From: Adiantum capillus-veneris
Lineage: Eukaryota; Streptophyta; Polypodiopsida; Polypodiales; Pteridaceae
DNA length: 64,000 nt
Direction: 5' to 3'
Assembly: GCA_014529385.2 (NCBI GenBank)
Contig: CM043968.1
Coordinates: 128,067,518 to 128,131,517 of the forward strand
Shown here: positions 30,847 through 42,182 of the stretch, one piece after another
How positions within the stretch are numbered: position 1 is the stretch's first letter
Layout of the letters: every line of letters begins with the position of its first letter
Notes under the pieces: model-generated
The model's input: the letters and a program-made list of their open reading frames with translations, nothing else
Told to the model about the DNA's origin: nothing
The model's database searches: none
Program-made: the position numbers and the translations under genes

Positions 30847-31156
30847 TGGCAAGCACTTGGAAGAAATTTCAGCTTTGAAGTCAAAGATGGCAAAATCGTT
30901 TGACATGAAAGACATGGGTGAGGCAAGTCATATCCTTGGTATGCGCATTGAGAGAGACAGATCAAAGAAGTTGATTTGGTTATCTCAAACAGAGTATATT
31001 GACAAGGTTTTGCAACGTTTCAATATGGAGACAAGGTATATTGACAAGGTTTTGCTTCTCAAACTTCACACCACAGAAAATCCTGCTGATCTACTTACAA
31101 AAGGACTTCCCTCAGAGAGCTTTGCGCATTTTCGCAAGCAGTTAGGTGTAGGGTAG
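30847..31156 (+). pseudogene. Element D RT remnant and C-terminal end
   Basis: RT resumes with LEEISALKSKMAKSFDMKDM and HILGMRIERDR, then jumps to HTTENPADLLTKGLPSESF, the element C-terminus. The whole RNase H core (about 650 bp by comparison with E) is missing. The junction contains a second copy of a nearby 20-bp sequence (30994-31013 reappears at 31036-31055). Confidence 0.9.
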
Positions 31157-31245
31157 TACATCACTTCTCTACATCTGTTGTATATTAGCTTGTATAGTAG
31201 CTTCTCTCACACTTAAAGTACCACATTGGACTTTAAGTGGGAGGT

Positions 31246-31437
31246 TGTTGGGGTATAAAGCCCAATGTGGTCGCCTAGGTAAGTGGGCGGGCCGCCAGGT
31301 ATGTACACATATTATTTTGTAAAAACCTAATAAGAACTCACTATGCTCTACACATTACAGTAGAGCGAGTTCACCATATTGTCGTGCTCTTCTTCTCGCA
31401 CTCTCTCTCGCGTCGCACTTCCGCTCGTACTCCTTCA
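31246..31437 (+). repeat. 3' LTR of element D
   Basis: 192 bp, preceded by purine-rich TAAGTGGGAGGT. Differs from the 5' LTR at about seven positions. Confidence 0.93.
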
Positions 31438-31442
31438 AAATG

Positions 31443-32192
31443 ATTCTTGAAGAAGGCTAAGCTATATGAGTTTGATGGCATAAGAAAGATATATAAAGAT
31501 TTAGAAGTGTAGATAGAAGATCTTGAAGATTTGGATTATGCTTACAATATGGAAAACAAGACCACCAGACTTTTAAATGCCCAAACAAAGTGATCGATAA
31601 GGTAGTACGGAGCAAGATGACTAAAGTGGAGACTATTGTCGATGCACATGACAAAGGTATGTCATTTGACCCTCTTTTCTAATGCTTTACGTCTTTGATT
31701 AATCCTTTGAAATCTTCTGTGATCAAATTCTTGAGTAAAATTTGAGATTTAAAATTGAATTTCTTAATTGATTTGGGTAGTAAACATTGCTTCTTATTCT
31801 CTAAATTGATTGAGAAACTAAGCATGAAATTAAAGTGAGAAATTAAAAGACTTGTGGAGCTAACTAGTGATGATAAAAGGTCCACAAAAGAACTTATTGA
31901 AAATCTGTCTTTTTCTATGAATAGTCATAATCATAAGGGCAGTTTTTATATCATAAACATGGGTATGAATGATGGTATCAATTAGAGGAAAACACCTTTT
32001 GATTGATTATGAAGAAAGAAAAATCTCTTTTGAATCATTTGATGAGGATAGTCACACTCTCATGGGAAAGAAAGAGATTCTAAATCTAGTTTTGGCTACA
32101 AAATTGATAAGTTTATTTAGACAAGAGTGTGAGACTTTTATAACTCTTACAAATGAGTTAAAAGATGAATCTAAGGGAAAAAAAAGTCATTA
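31443..32192 (+). pseudogene. Element G gypsy gag end and protease, decayed
   Basis: Fragments in several frames. YGKQDHQTFKCPNKVIDK (about 31548-31600) looks like a degenerate zinc knuckle and LIDLGSKHCFLFSKLIEKL (about 31765-31820) like a gypsy protease with the catalytic D-S/T-G altered to D-L-G. Heavy stop density shows an old copy. Confidence 0.6.
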
Positions 32193-33600
32193 TTGCTAGA
32201 GAAGCTTCTAGATGAATCCAAGGATGTTTTTCCTGATGACCTGCCATGTATGCCTTCTCCTAGATCACTAAAACATGGAATAGATTTATATCCAGGATTT
32301 GAATCATACTCTTGCTTTCCTTACAAATTCAACGTAGATGAGCTTAAGGAAATAAAACTCCAACTAAACAACTTGTTGAAGAAAGGGTTGATTAGACCTA
32401 GTGTATCTCTTTGGGGTAGCCGTGTTCTTTTCCAGAGAAAGAAGGATGGGACTTAAAGGCTTTACATTGACTACAAGGATGTTGATAAATAAACCATTAA
32501 AAATAAATTTCATCTTTCGTACATTGAGTCAACTTAGCAGTGCGTAAGTGTTTTCAAAGCTTGACCTTTGATCTGGATACCACTAGATGAAAATGAAGAA
32601 GGAGATATTTTCAAACTGCTTTTTGTATACGATATGGACACTTCGAGTTGACAGTTTTGGCTTTTGGTTTGACTAATGCATCCGCGATATTCATGTGTTT
32701 AATGAAAAATATATTTCATCCATATCTTGATTACTTTATTTTGGTGTTTTTGGATTATCTTTTTTTAAAAGAAAACTCTAAGAATGAAAAGTATCATGAA
32801 CTGCATTTAAAGAAAAACTCGTGAAGTCTTGCTTGAACATCAACTATATGCCAAATTGAGTAAGTGTTTCTTTGCCATGGTAAGGATTGCTCTAAAGAGA
32901 GCGTTCATATTGATTCTGACAGGTCAAGGCAATTGAGGAATTGTCAATACCAAAAACTATGAGAGATATGAGGAGTATTTTGGGGTTAGCACAATTGTGA
33001 GATGTCTAACTGAACTAACAAAGAATAAAAAGGATTTATATAATCTGAAGCATGTCAAGCTGCTACATTTGAAATATGGAAAGAAGAGGGATTAAAAATC
33101 ATATTTTGAAATTCTAAAATCAGGAAAATCTTCTTTGGTTATATGTGATGCAAGTGGAGAACAAATGAAATGTGTTTTATATGAGAAGAGAAGAATTGTG
33201 ACATATGAATATAGAGATTGAGAAGGCATGATTTGAACTATCCTGTGCATGATTAAGAATTAGTTGAAAATATGTTTTCACTCGTCCATTACTCAATAAT
33301 ATATAGAAGTGATGGCTTCAACTATTATATGAGTACAATTTTGATTTGAAATATTTGGCTAGAAAAGAAACAAGGTCACCAATGCCTTAAGTCAAAGACT
33401 GATATGTAACATCATTTATGTGGTCCGTAGTGATATTACATTACTCAATAATAGGTAGAAGTGATGGCTTCAACTATTATATGAGTACGATTTTGATTTG
33501 AAATATTTGGATAGAAAAGAGACAAGGTCACCAATGCCTTGAGTTGAAGACCGATATGTAATATCATTTATGTGGTCCGTTGTGATTTGATTAATTAAGT
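32193..33600 (+). pseudogene. Element G gypsy RT and RNase H remnants
   Basis: LLDESKDVFPDDLPCMPS, HGIDLYPG, LLKKGLIRPSVSLWGS and VLFQRKKDGT followed by RLYIDYKDVDK read as the N-terminal half of a gypsy RT. Later scraps include IFHPYLDYF (about 32712) and an RNase H end LLYEYNFDLKYLARKET (about 33320 and again about 33472). It is badly broken by stops and frameshifts. The left part of this element is cut off at the D insertion. Confidence 0.75.
33289..33592 (+). repeat. 152-bp tandem duplication in G
   Basis: TTACTCAATAATATATAGAA at 33289 and TTACTCAATAATAGGTAGAA at 33441 start two units of 152 bp that share GATGGCTTCAACTATTATAT and CATTTATGTGGTCCGT with about a dozen substitutions. Confidence 0.9.
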
Positions 33601-34036
33601 TTGATGTGAAGTGAATAATGATCGTTTCTACTCTAGCATTATCTCTTATTTAAATCCTCATGTGGAAGAGATGTGTGAGAGGAAATTTTGTTTGCATAAG
33701 GGTAACTTGTATTATCATGATTGCTTATGTATATTTGTAAATTCATCTTTGAAATATCAAATTTTGTGAGAATACCAAAATAATATTTTTAAAGCTAATC
33801 TTGTTTTAAACAAAAGATATGAGATAGTGAAATAGTCATTCTAAAGTTAGAACTAGAAATTATTTTGATTGTAGAAGTAGGCAGCTTAGAAGTAGGATTT
33901 TTCTTGAAGTTTTGGTTAAGTGAGATGTATCTTGTAAAAGATGCCTTTTGGATTGACTTCGATGTTCTATACACTAAAAACCCCTAAACCCATCCCCCCA
34001 ACTCTGAGAATAGAGTTAATTTTGATAAGGGGATAA
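33593..34036 (+). other. Tail of G pol, unresolved
   Basis: AT-rich sequence between the RNase H remnant and the putative 3' LTR. A faint HKGNLYYHDCL-like reading near 33697 may be the integrase zinc region, but I cannot support it firmly. It ends in a purine-rich GATAAGGGGATAA. Confidence 0.4.
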
Positions 34037-34481
34037 TGTAATAGGACTTATCTATGAAAATTCTTAAAGTCAAAAGTATTGTAGTAGGCCACATCTTTCG
34101 TTGAGCATGATTTAAAAGATTCTTGAATAGTCTATTAGATAGAGAGTATTACTCTTATGGAAATGAGTTTAAGATATCGAGAGAGAAAATATATTCTCTT
34201 ATCTTTAAATAATACACTAAAGAAATATTGAATAAAGATTAATGAATAACGGATAGTCTCTCTATAAACAATACAATAAAAACGTGGTTAAAAATTGATG
34301 TTTTTATTGATATCAATAAATTTTTTAAATATGTTTTAGCATAAAATACATGGACAAGATTAAAATAAGTCGAAAACATTGTGGAGACCTAAAAATAGCT
34401 TTTTTTAAGTCACAACCTAAAAATTGCATTTTCAGCCAAACGAAGAGGTTTTCCAAAATTTTGCCTCCATGTCCTTGTAGA
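34037..34481 (+). repeat. Putative 3' LTR start of element G
   Basis: TGTAATAGGACTTATC follows the polypurine-like tract GATAAGGGGATAA (34024-34036) in the position expected for a gypsy 3' LTR. The right end is not identified; element C lies at 34482. No second copy is in the window, so this is tentative. Confidence 0.45.
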
Positions 34482-34708
34482 TGTTACCATATACATGTGG
34501 TAGTGATGTGTGTGAACACACTAGGACCGCCGGGGCATTTTTCCCCTCTTTAGGAGGTTTTTTCCCCTGTGCATTGTATATACGCCCATCACTCTAGGGC
34601 TATCTATCTTTCCATTGCACACTAAGTAACACACTCTCTATTGTGTGCCTTGAGCTTCCTTCGTCTTCTCCGAGCTGTGTGCGTTTCTCTGCAACCCTAA
34701 TTCCAACA
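34482..34708 (+). repeat. 5' LTR of element C
   Basis: TGTTACCATATACATGTGG to AATTCCAACA. The TATATAC near 34577 is a candidate TATA element. Confidence 0.95.
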
Positions 34709-34710
34709 AT

Positions 34711-34722
34711 TGGTATCAGAGC
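34711..34722 (+). other. Element C primer-binding site
   Basis: TGGTATCAGAGC, initiator tRNA-Met type, two bases after the LTR. The following 35 kb-region leader (34723-35070) is noncoding and matches the leader of B. Confidence 0.93.
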
Positions 34723-35070
34723 AGGTCACGTCCTCCCGGGCTTAGTCGCCAGCTGCTCCAGCACACGCCTGCTCACTTTCTCCGATTTCAGTGAGCTTTG
34801 GTGAGTGTTCGCAGGTTGACAAAAATTTTGGGGGAGCTCGAAGGGCTTGGTTTTCTCAGAATTTTGATTTGGGCTCATTTCGGCCTTCGTTTCCACTACA
34901 GGCAGCACTGCACAGGCTATTTTGTCATTTTGTGTAGAATTTTTGTTAGTGCTATTTTTAGCATAACAGGTGCCTTATAGTCTTCTACGGTTTGTGCTAT
35001 ATAGCACAGGTTATTCCCGCTCCGTTTCTCCTATTTTCGGGCAGTTTTCACATCAGGTGCAGCATTTACC

Positions 35071-35859
35071 ATGGCTGACAACAACAACACAGATGTGTTC
35101 AAGATGTTTGCTGCCGAGGACAGGTTGGATGGGGACAACTACCCTATGTGGGCTTATATGATGCAACATGTTCTTGTGTCAAAGGGTGTCTGGAACATTG
35201 TGCAGGGCATTGATGTACGTCCTGGTTCTGAGGATGTAGGCGATGTTGAGGATGTTGCAGGTCTTGCTGCAAGGATGGCAGCTGTTAGAGTTGTTTTGCC
35301 TACGGCAGAACAAGCTCGTTGGGATGTTAAGGATGCGCAGGCTCATGCATTGATTGCGTTGTCTGTGAAGCGCACCATTGTTCCTCACATCCGTTCAGCA
35401 AAATCTGCAAAACAGGCTTGGGATATTTTAGCAGGTCTTTATGCAAGCCGCAATGAGGCTAAAATTGCTTTGCTGCGTAAAGAGATGGAGTCGAAGATTA
35501 TGCATGAGGAAGATGATATGGACACTTTCCTTGCTAGTGTCAAGGATATCAATGAGCAACTTATTTCTGCAGGTGAAGTCATTTCAGACAGTTCCCTTGT
35601 GCAGACTGTTCTTGATGCCTTACCAGATTCCTACCATACTTTTGCTAGTTCTTGGAGACTGATGACCCAAGGAAATCCTGAAGTTGTCAAGTTTGATGCA
35701 TTATGCACATTGCTGTTGCAAGAGTCACTTTCCAGAAAAAACAGGACTAGGCAGCGTGCAGTTGAACAGGCTTTTATTGCTTCTCAAAGAAAGGGTGGTA
35801 ATAGCAATGCAGCCACTTCTTATGGTTTGTGTTGTGAGTGGCAAAAATTATGTTCCTAA
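35071..35859 (+). pseudogene. Element C gag
   Basis: ATG at 35071 opens MADNNNTDVFKMFAAEDRLD. The gag domain is nearly intact: GDNYPMWAYMMQHVLVSKGV, SAKQAWDILAGLYASRNEA, DTFLASVKDINEQLI, LDALPDSYHTFASSWRL. A 1-bp insertion near 35828 relative to B shifts the frame and ends it at 35859. It is the best-preserved gag in the window and was used to find the lesions in B. Confidence 0.92.
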
Positions 35860-37003
35860 TGCTTCTGTTGGCAGTACTTCGTCTGGCAATTTTGGTGATA
35901 AGGGCAAAAAGAAGATGTGTTGCCATTATTGTAAAGCCAATGATCACTTTATCAAGTCGTGTCCTAAGTTGAAGGCCAAAGAGGCTAAGAAGAAAGAGGG
36001 TGGTTCCAATGCAAATGCTGGTTCCACTACAAATGCAGCCATTGTTGAGTCTTCTGTGAAAGGAGACTGTGTTGCTGATGTTGATGCAGAATGGTCTTTT
36101 AGCGCAGAGTGCACTTACAATCCTGCTGTCCATGATGCATGCTTTTCAGTTGCTGCATATTCACATGTGTGGTATTTCGACAATGGTGCTACAAAGCACA
36201 TTACCTCACATCGTGAATTGTTTACCTCTCTCGAGTCTGTCCCTCATGGGAATTCAGTCACTTGTGCCAACAATGCCTCTTATCCAGTTCAGGGAGTTGG
36301 AAAGATTGTGCTCACTGCTGCTAATGGCAGTTCCTTCACACTTGTTGATGCACTTTATGTACCTGGGATCAAGAAGAATCTCTTGTTTGTATCCGCACTT
36401 GCTAGACTTGGACTTGTAGTCAAATTTGTGGATGACAGATGTACAGTTCATGATCTCAGTTTTGGTGATGAAATTGTTGCATCTGGGCTTTTGTGCCATG
36501 GGCTGTATAAGCTCACTTTGTATGACAAGTGTGGACAAAACTTTGCAAATACTGTTGCAGATTCAAGGGCTATTTCAGATGCAAAACTTTGGCATGCACG
36601 TTTTGGTCATCTGAATTTTGCCAGTTTGCTGCGTTTACAGAAATCTGATATGGTTGCTTCTTTGCCACCTCTTGAAGCACCTGTCAAACATGTTTGTGAA
36701 GGTTGTATTTTGGGTAAGATGCAGCGTTCTATATTTCCAAAGGACGGTTCAGTTCGGGCCACATGCAGGTTGCAGCTTGTGCATAGTGATGTTTGTGGGC
36801 CCATGCAAACTCCGTCCTTGGGCAATTACCTGTACTTCGTGACTTTCATTGATGATTACTCCAGGCATGCATGGGTATTTCCGCTTAAAGGGAAGTCCGA
36901 AGTTTTTATGTGCTTCAAACAATTTCTGGCTATGGCTGAATGTCTTGAAATGTACCATGGGCACCCTCCGTTCCGATTGAGGGGGGGAGTATATGTCTCA
37001 TGA
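35830..37003 (+). pseudogene. Element C zinc knuckle, protease and integrase N-half
   Basis: This continues gag in the frame of the 37003 stop. The knuckle CHYCKANDHFIKSC is intact (about 35920). The protease motif is YFDNGATKHIT, so the catalytic D-S-G has become D-N-G. WHARFGHLNF, CEGCILGKMQ, LVHSDVCGPM and FIDDYSRHAW follow. A 1-bp insertion near 36955 and a TGA where B keeps CGA break the integrase just at the second catalytic Asp. Confidence 0.88.
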
Positions 37004-38521
37004 ATTTAATGCATTTCTGGCTAGTCGTGGGATAAAACACCAATGTACAATGCCTTATACACCTCAGCAAAATGGTGTTTTTGAGAGGAAAAACAGGTCA
37101 GTGACGGAAATGGCACGATGTATGGTCAAAAGTCAAGCTTACCGCATTCTTTTTGGCTTGAGGCCATCATGTGTGCCACTTATGTACTTAACAGGTGTCC
37201 TACGAAAGCTTTGCAGTCTATTACTCCATATGAAGCATGGTATGATAGAAAGCCTTCTATTGAGCACATGCGTGTTTTTGGCTATTTGGCATATGCTTTG
37301 GTGCCACAACTGCAGTGCAGAAAATTGGATGATAAGGCTGTCAAATGTATTTTTGTTGGTTACAGTGCTGAAAGCAAAGGTTACAGGTTGTATCATCCGC
37401 AAACAAAACGTATTCTGGTTTCACGGGATGTAGTGTTTGTGGAAGATTCTGTTCAGCCCTTGCTGTCATGTACTAGAGACAGTAATGTAAGCTCACATGA
37501 CATTTATGACACTTTGTTGCCTCTTTTCAGTGGTGGAAATACGAACATAAGTTCCAATGAGGCAAATGTACAGACTATGGGGGTTTCTGAAAATGTCGTA
37601 GATCAGCCTATTACTGATGCAGATGTACATGATGTACTTGATGAGGAAAGGGCTGAAAATGAGCAGGCTAGAGGTATGCCAAAATGGCTGGTGCACACTT
37701 TGCGTGACAGTAAATTGGATGCACCTTTGTCTAGTCGTACTTGTTCAGGCTCTCGCCATGCATCTTATGCATCAGATTGTTATGCTTTGGCTGTGTCTAG
37801 CTTACATGATGTTGAGGAGCCTCTGACTTTTGATGAAGCACAAAATTCAGAAAATTGGATGGCTACCATGCAATCAGAATATGATGCACTTATAGAAAAT
37901 GACACATGGACTTTATGTGATTTTCCTCCTGGCAAAAAGGCCATTGGTACGAAGTGGGTTTACAAGTTGAAACGCAAGCCGGATGGTGAGATCGATCGCC
38001 ATAAGGCTCGACTTGTTGCAAAGGGTTATGCACAACAAAAAGGCATAGATTATGAAGAGACTTTTGCTCCCACTTGTCGTATGACTACTGTGCGTTTTCT
38101 ATGTGCATTGGCAGCTCATTTTGGTTGGGATGTACATCACTTAGACATTGTTACTGCTTTCTTGAATGGTGACATATTTCAGGAAGTTTATGTAACGCAG
38201 CCTCGCGGTTTTGTCATAAAAGGACAAGAGGACAAAGTGTGCAAATGTAACAAGGCTTTGTATGGGTTGAAGCAATCTCCTCGTGATTGGTATGAGAAAG
38301 CTGACACTCATTTGGTCAAACAAGGCTTTCGTAACAGTACAACAGAAAGCACATTGTATGTAAAGCGTGAGGGTGATGTATTTCTCATCGTGGTTCTTTA
38401 TGTTGATGATTTGCTGATCACTGGACCAAATGAGAGACATATTGCTGAATTTAAGGCTGATCTGAATGCTACTTTCAAGATGAAAGATTTGGGGCTGTTG
38501 CATCATTATTTGGGTATATAG
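36993..38521 (+). pseudogene. Element C integrase end and RT
   Basis: MSHEFNAFLASRGIKHQCTM and TPQQNGVFERKNR (integrase catalytic Glu) occur up to about 37130. A frame shift then leads to the long frame 37118-38521 with LNRCPTKALQSITPYEAW, KWVYKLKRKPDG, AFLNGDIFQEVYVTQ, YGLKQSPRDWYEKA and LYVDDLLITG. The end is a TAG at 38519-38521 after HHYLGI, at the same codon as in B. Confidence 0.9.
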
Positions 38522-39355
38522 TTTAAGCAGTGTGATGGTGGTATTGCCTTGTGTCAGAAAAGTTACATAGAGACATTGCTATGTAAGTTTGGACTTGAGG
38601 ATTGCAAACCTATTGCCACTCCCATGGAAACAGGTTTGAAGTTGAGTCTACATGATGCTGGTGATCCTGCTGATGTCACTCTTTACCAAACTGCTATTGG
38701 CTTCCTCATTTATGTATGCAACACGAGGCCGGATATTCAGTTTGCAGTCTCATAGGTCAGCAAATTTATGCATAGCCCAGGGTCTAAGCATTGGAAGGCT
38801 GTCAAGAGGATTTTCCGCTACCTTAGTGGCACTTTACATCTTGGCTTGTTTTATCCCAAGGGGGGATCATTGTCGCCAGACTTACATGCTTTTTCAGACT
38901 CAGATTGGGCTGGTTGTTTTGACACGCGAGTGTCCACAAGTGGTTTTTGTTTCATGCTTGGAAGTTCATGTATATCATGGTTGAGCAAGAAGCAACCTAC
39001 TGTGGCCACTTCGAGTTGTGAGGCTGAGTACAGGGCAATCTTCACAGCTACGGTTGAGTGTGTATGGCTCAGACGCCTTATGGCTGATTTGGGTGTTGGA
39101 CAGGACACTGCCAACACTATCTACACTGACAGTTAGAGCGCATTGGCAGTTGCGAGGAACCCAGTTTTTCATGCTCGCACAAAGCACATTGAGGTGCATT
39201 ACCACTATGTCAGGGAGAGGCTCTCAGTAGGAGAGATCAACTTGGCTTATGTGCCAACACAAGACAACCTTGCAGATCTTTTCACAAAGGCATTGTCTCG
39301 TGAGAAGCTTGAAGCTTTCCACAAAGCTTTGGGCTTACTCCCCTTTGTGGACTGA
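38522..39355 (+). pseudogene. Element C RT end and RNase H
   Basis: In frame after the TAG: YIETLLCKFGLEDCKP, CNTRPDIQFAV, DSDWAGCFDTR, SSCEAEYRAI, YTDS, then TAG (39134-39136, where B has CAG), and TQDNLADLFTKALS. Another TAG at 38753-38755 is C-specific. It ends LLPFVD and TGA at 39355. Confidence 0.9.
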
Positions 39356-39430
39356 TCCTGTCCTCAGGGCATGGCACTTCCCTTTACTCATGTGTGAGCT
39401 CTCGTTCACCACATCACTCCAGAGGGGATT

Positions 39431-39657
39431 TGTTACCATATACATGTGGTAGTGATGTGTGTGAACACACTAGGACCGCCGGGGCATTTTTTCCCTCTTT
39501 AGGAGGTTTTTTCGCCTGTGCATTGTATATACGCCTATCACTCTAGGGCTATCTATCTTTCCATTGCACAGTAAGTAACACACTCTCTATTGTGTGCCTT
39601 GAGCTTCCTTCGTCTTCTCCAAGCTGTGTGCGTTTCTCTGCAACCCTAATTCCAACA
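39431..39657 (+). repeat. 3' LTR of element C
   Basis: 227 bp, preceded by the polypurine tract CCAGAGGGGATT (39419-39430). Confidence 0.95.
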
Positions 39658-40049
39658 GTAGACTGACCTATTCCCAGCCTTTTGAGTACATGGAAGTCTA
39701 TATTTTGAGTATTTATGACAAAGTTATGATAGAAACAAATTGCAAGCAGCAACAGGGTAGTCTACATGCACCAACAGGTTAGCTTACAAACAGATACACA
39801 AGTAATATCTATTTTCTTTGATCCAACGAAGAAGTGATTGTACTATTTTATGATGGTACAAAATTATGTTTTCTAATTTAGTTATCATGTTGAATGGGTT
39901 GCACGAGTATGTTATTTTGGCTATTTTGTAGATGTTGAAGAAACCAATGTGATATCTACTCAACAAAGTGAAAAGGGATCTGTGCAAGGTGGCATTAGAT
40001 TAAGATTGTGATCGTGTTGAACCCAAATTATGATCATCATTGTCATCCA

Positions 40050-40150
40050 AAGATTGAGATTGTGATTGTGATTGTGATTGTGATTGAGAGTGAGAGTGTG
40101 ATTGAGATCAAGATTGTGCACAAGATTGAGATTGTGATTGAGATTGAGAT
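40050..40150 (+). repeat. GATTGT/GATTGA hexamer minisatellite
   Basis: Repeated GATTGT, GATTGA and GAGTGA hexamers over about 100 bp, imperfect. Confidence 0.85.
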
Positions 40151-40274
40151 AGCTCGGTGGTGTTCGGGAGGTTTTGAAACAAGCTATGCTCTTCTTGTAA
40201 TAATTATCTTGCATCCATATAGATTCTCTATTTCATCTATCTACTCTGCGTACTCTATAATTTTTTATTTATCA

Positions 40275-40277
<3 letters not shown>

Positions 40278-40311
<34 letters not shown>
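40278..40311 (+). repeat. (CT)n microsatellite
   Basis: About 17 CT units abutting the 3' side of the LINE remnant. Confidence 0.9.
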
Positions 40312-40314
<3 letters not shown>

Positions 40315-40329
40315 CCGTCACATGATAGC

Positions 40330-42170
40330 CCAAGATTGATCCTCTTTTGTAATTGAGACCACAAACTTGGTACACAGGGCCCCAACATGAATAGCAAGGT
40401 TGAGAATTTTGAGGCCACCTTCGTCCACCGCTTGAGCAATAACCTCCCACTTTTCCCACTACCATGACAACAAGGCTTTAGTGTTGTTCTTCCATAAGAA
40501 TCCTGTGATAGGTTTCAAGAACTCATTCCAGTTACATTAGTCTCTTTTTAGGAGTGACTAGTGAAGGAAATATTAGGAATCATAAATGAATTGATCACTT
40601 TGACTCGGCTCAAGAAGGGAAGTGACACATACTCCCACCTTCTCATTTTTCTTTCTTCTCCAGGACCCACTAGAATCTTTGCTTTTGTGTAACGTCCACG
40701 CCCAAGGGGACTCCTAAATACCAAAAAAATCCTTTCTTTAGATACAATCTCCTGTGACCAGACAAATGGGTCAAACGAGTCATTTTCCATCAAGGATATT
40801 TGTCTTGACTTCTCAATACTACACTTTGACCCCAACACCACAAAAAATGTTTGCACAATCTCCATTGCCTTCTTGAGTACCTGAAGGCAGGCTTTCAAAA
40901 AGAGGAGAGAGTCATCTACGAATATCTTAGCCAAGAATTGGTCGTTGCCAGACAAATTTAGACCTTGGATTTCACCCCCCCCAACAATAGCTTCAATCGT
41001 CCTTGTTATTAGATGATTCAACCCTATGGCAAAGAGTAGCGAGGCCAAGGGTCATCCTTGCTTAATATATATTTTGACTTGAAAGCATCCCACAATTCTA
41101 TGATTGAACAAGAGCTCAGATTGACTGTCAGCACCTAGAGTGTGTATTAGTCAACAAAGGCAAGGCCCAAAGCCTAGTGATTTCATGACATCTTCAATGA
41201 AGGACCATGTAATACTGTCATACATCTTGTCCAGGTCTAGTTGAAGCAAAATGCACTCTTGCTTGGTGAAAGTTGTGTACTCAATGCCAACCATTGTTGC
41301 CAAGATGTTGTCATATATTGACCTTCCTTTGATAAACCCGTGCTAATGAGGGAATATGACTTTTTCCAAGAGGGGGGAGGTTCTAAGGGCACCTTGGAAA
41401 TGATTTTGTATGCCACGAACATCATAGTTATGGGATGCTAGTGCTTGAGATGTGAGCAGCATACTTGTTTTGGGATAGGCTTAATCAACCCTCTTTTCAC
41501 ACTAGGATCCAACAACCCTTTGACAAAATCTTGGTTATCCATATGCGTGACTAGGACCTTGATGTTATCCAAAACTCTCTAAATAATTCAGTGGTCAAAC
41601 CATCATAGCCAGAGGACTTCTCCTTGCCAAGACCTTGCAATGCAAGTGAGCACTCATCTTCAGAAAAGGCCATCTGAAGCTAGCTAGCTTATCGAAACTC
41701 TCAAGCAAGGTCGTTATGGCTTCATCCACTTCTTGAGAGTAGGTCTCGGGTTGGCCAATGATCTAGCTTAAATGATTAAGCATTAGCATAGACATTTTGT
41801 CTTGGTCTTGCGTAGCATTCCCATTCTCAATTGTGAGTGATTGGATGAAGCTTCGGCTTTTCTTGATTTTCAAGGCCCTAAAGAAATGTGCTTGATTAGC
41901 GACCTCTGGCTGAAGGAAGGCCTCCTTGGTAATAATCTTGCCTTTTTGACCTCCTTAAGCAGTTGTTTGCCTAGCTTCCATTAAATTTATCAGCAACTCT
42001 TCTATAACAATTTATATAGTTGAGGGGATAGATACATGCCAACTTGGTGAGTCATTCAAAGATTTCAGAGGTCATTAGGAGAGCCTTGTGACAAGATTTT
42101 GTTAAAATGCACTTGCACTTACTGAGGACATCCAAAAGGATAATCAAACACTATGAGAAGTGAACATAAC
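40330..42170 (-). pseudogene. L1-like LINE reverse transcriptase remnant
   Basis: Minus strand, running from about 42170 down. Pieces in order: KEKSSGYDGLTTELF (about 41610), LASLLFAIGLNHL after a stop that replaces the Asp of the usual GDPLSP box (about 41050), the catalytic FVDDSLLFLKA (about 40915), and VVLGSKCSIEKSRQISL. Near 40440 a frame-shifted piece reads DEGGLKILNLAI. These are non-LTR RT motifs in the right order. The frames change several times. No endonuclease domain is clear upstream. Confidence 0.82.
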
Positions 42171-42182
42171 TTCCCAACAACC

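Larger units (their letters stand above)
25061..31437 (+). mobile_element. Element D: copia retrotransposon with internal insertion
   Basis: 192-bp LTRs (25061-25252 and 31246-31437), a tRNA-Met PBS and a 5-bp target duplication AAATG (25056-25060 and 31438-31442) define the element. It belongs to the same family as E (51636-57063). A 1453-bp foreign segment (29394-30846) sits in RT, and the RNase H region is deleted. The LTRs differ at about seven positions. Confidence 0.95.
34482..39657 (+). mobile_element. Element C: copia retrotransposon
   Basis: Plus-strand sister of B. The 227-bp LTRs at 34482-34708 and 39431-39657 differ at about five positions. The PBS is TGGTATCAGAGC at 34711, and the target duplication GTAGA is at 34477-34481 and 39658-39662. 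The total is 5176 bp. All domains are present but broken. Confidence 0.96.
39663..40329 (+). other. AT-rich intergenic DNA with simple repeats
   Basis: No gene seen. It holds a GATTGT/GATTGA hexamer minisatellite at about 40050-40150 and a (CT)n run at 40278-40311. Predicted Asn/His-rich peptides here are just translations of the minisatellite. Confidence 0.75.

Noticed and set aside
39960-40325. Asn/His-rich and Ile-Val-rich ORFs
   Set aside because: Translations of the GATTGT hexamer minisatellite, open on both strands for compositional reasons.
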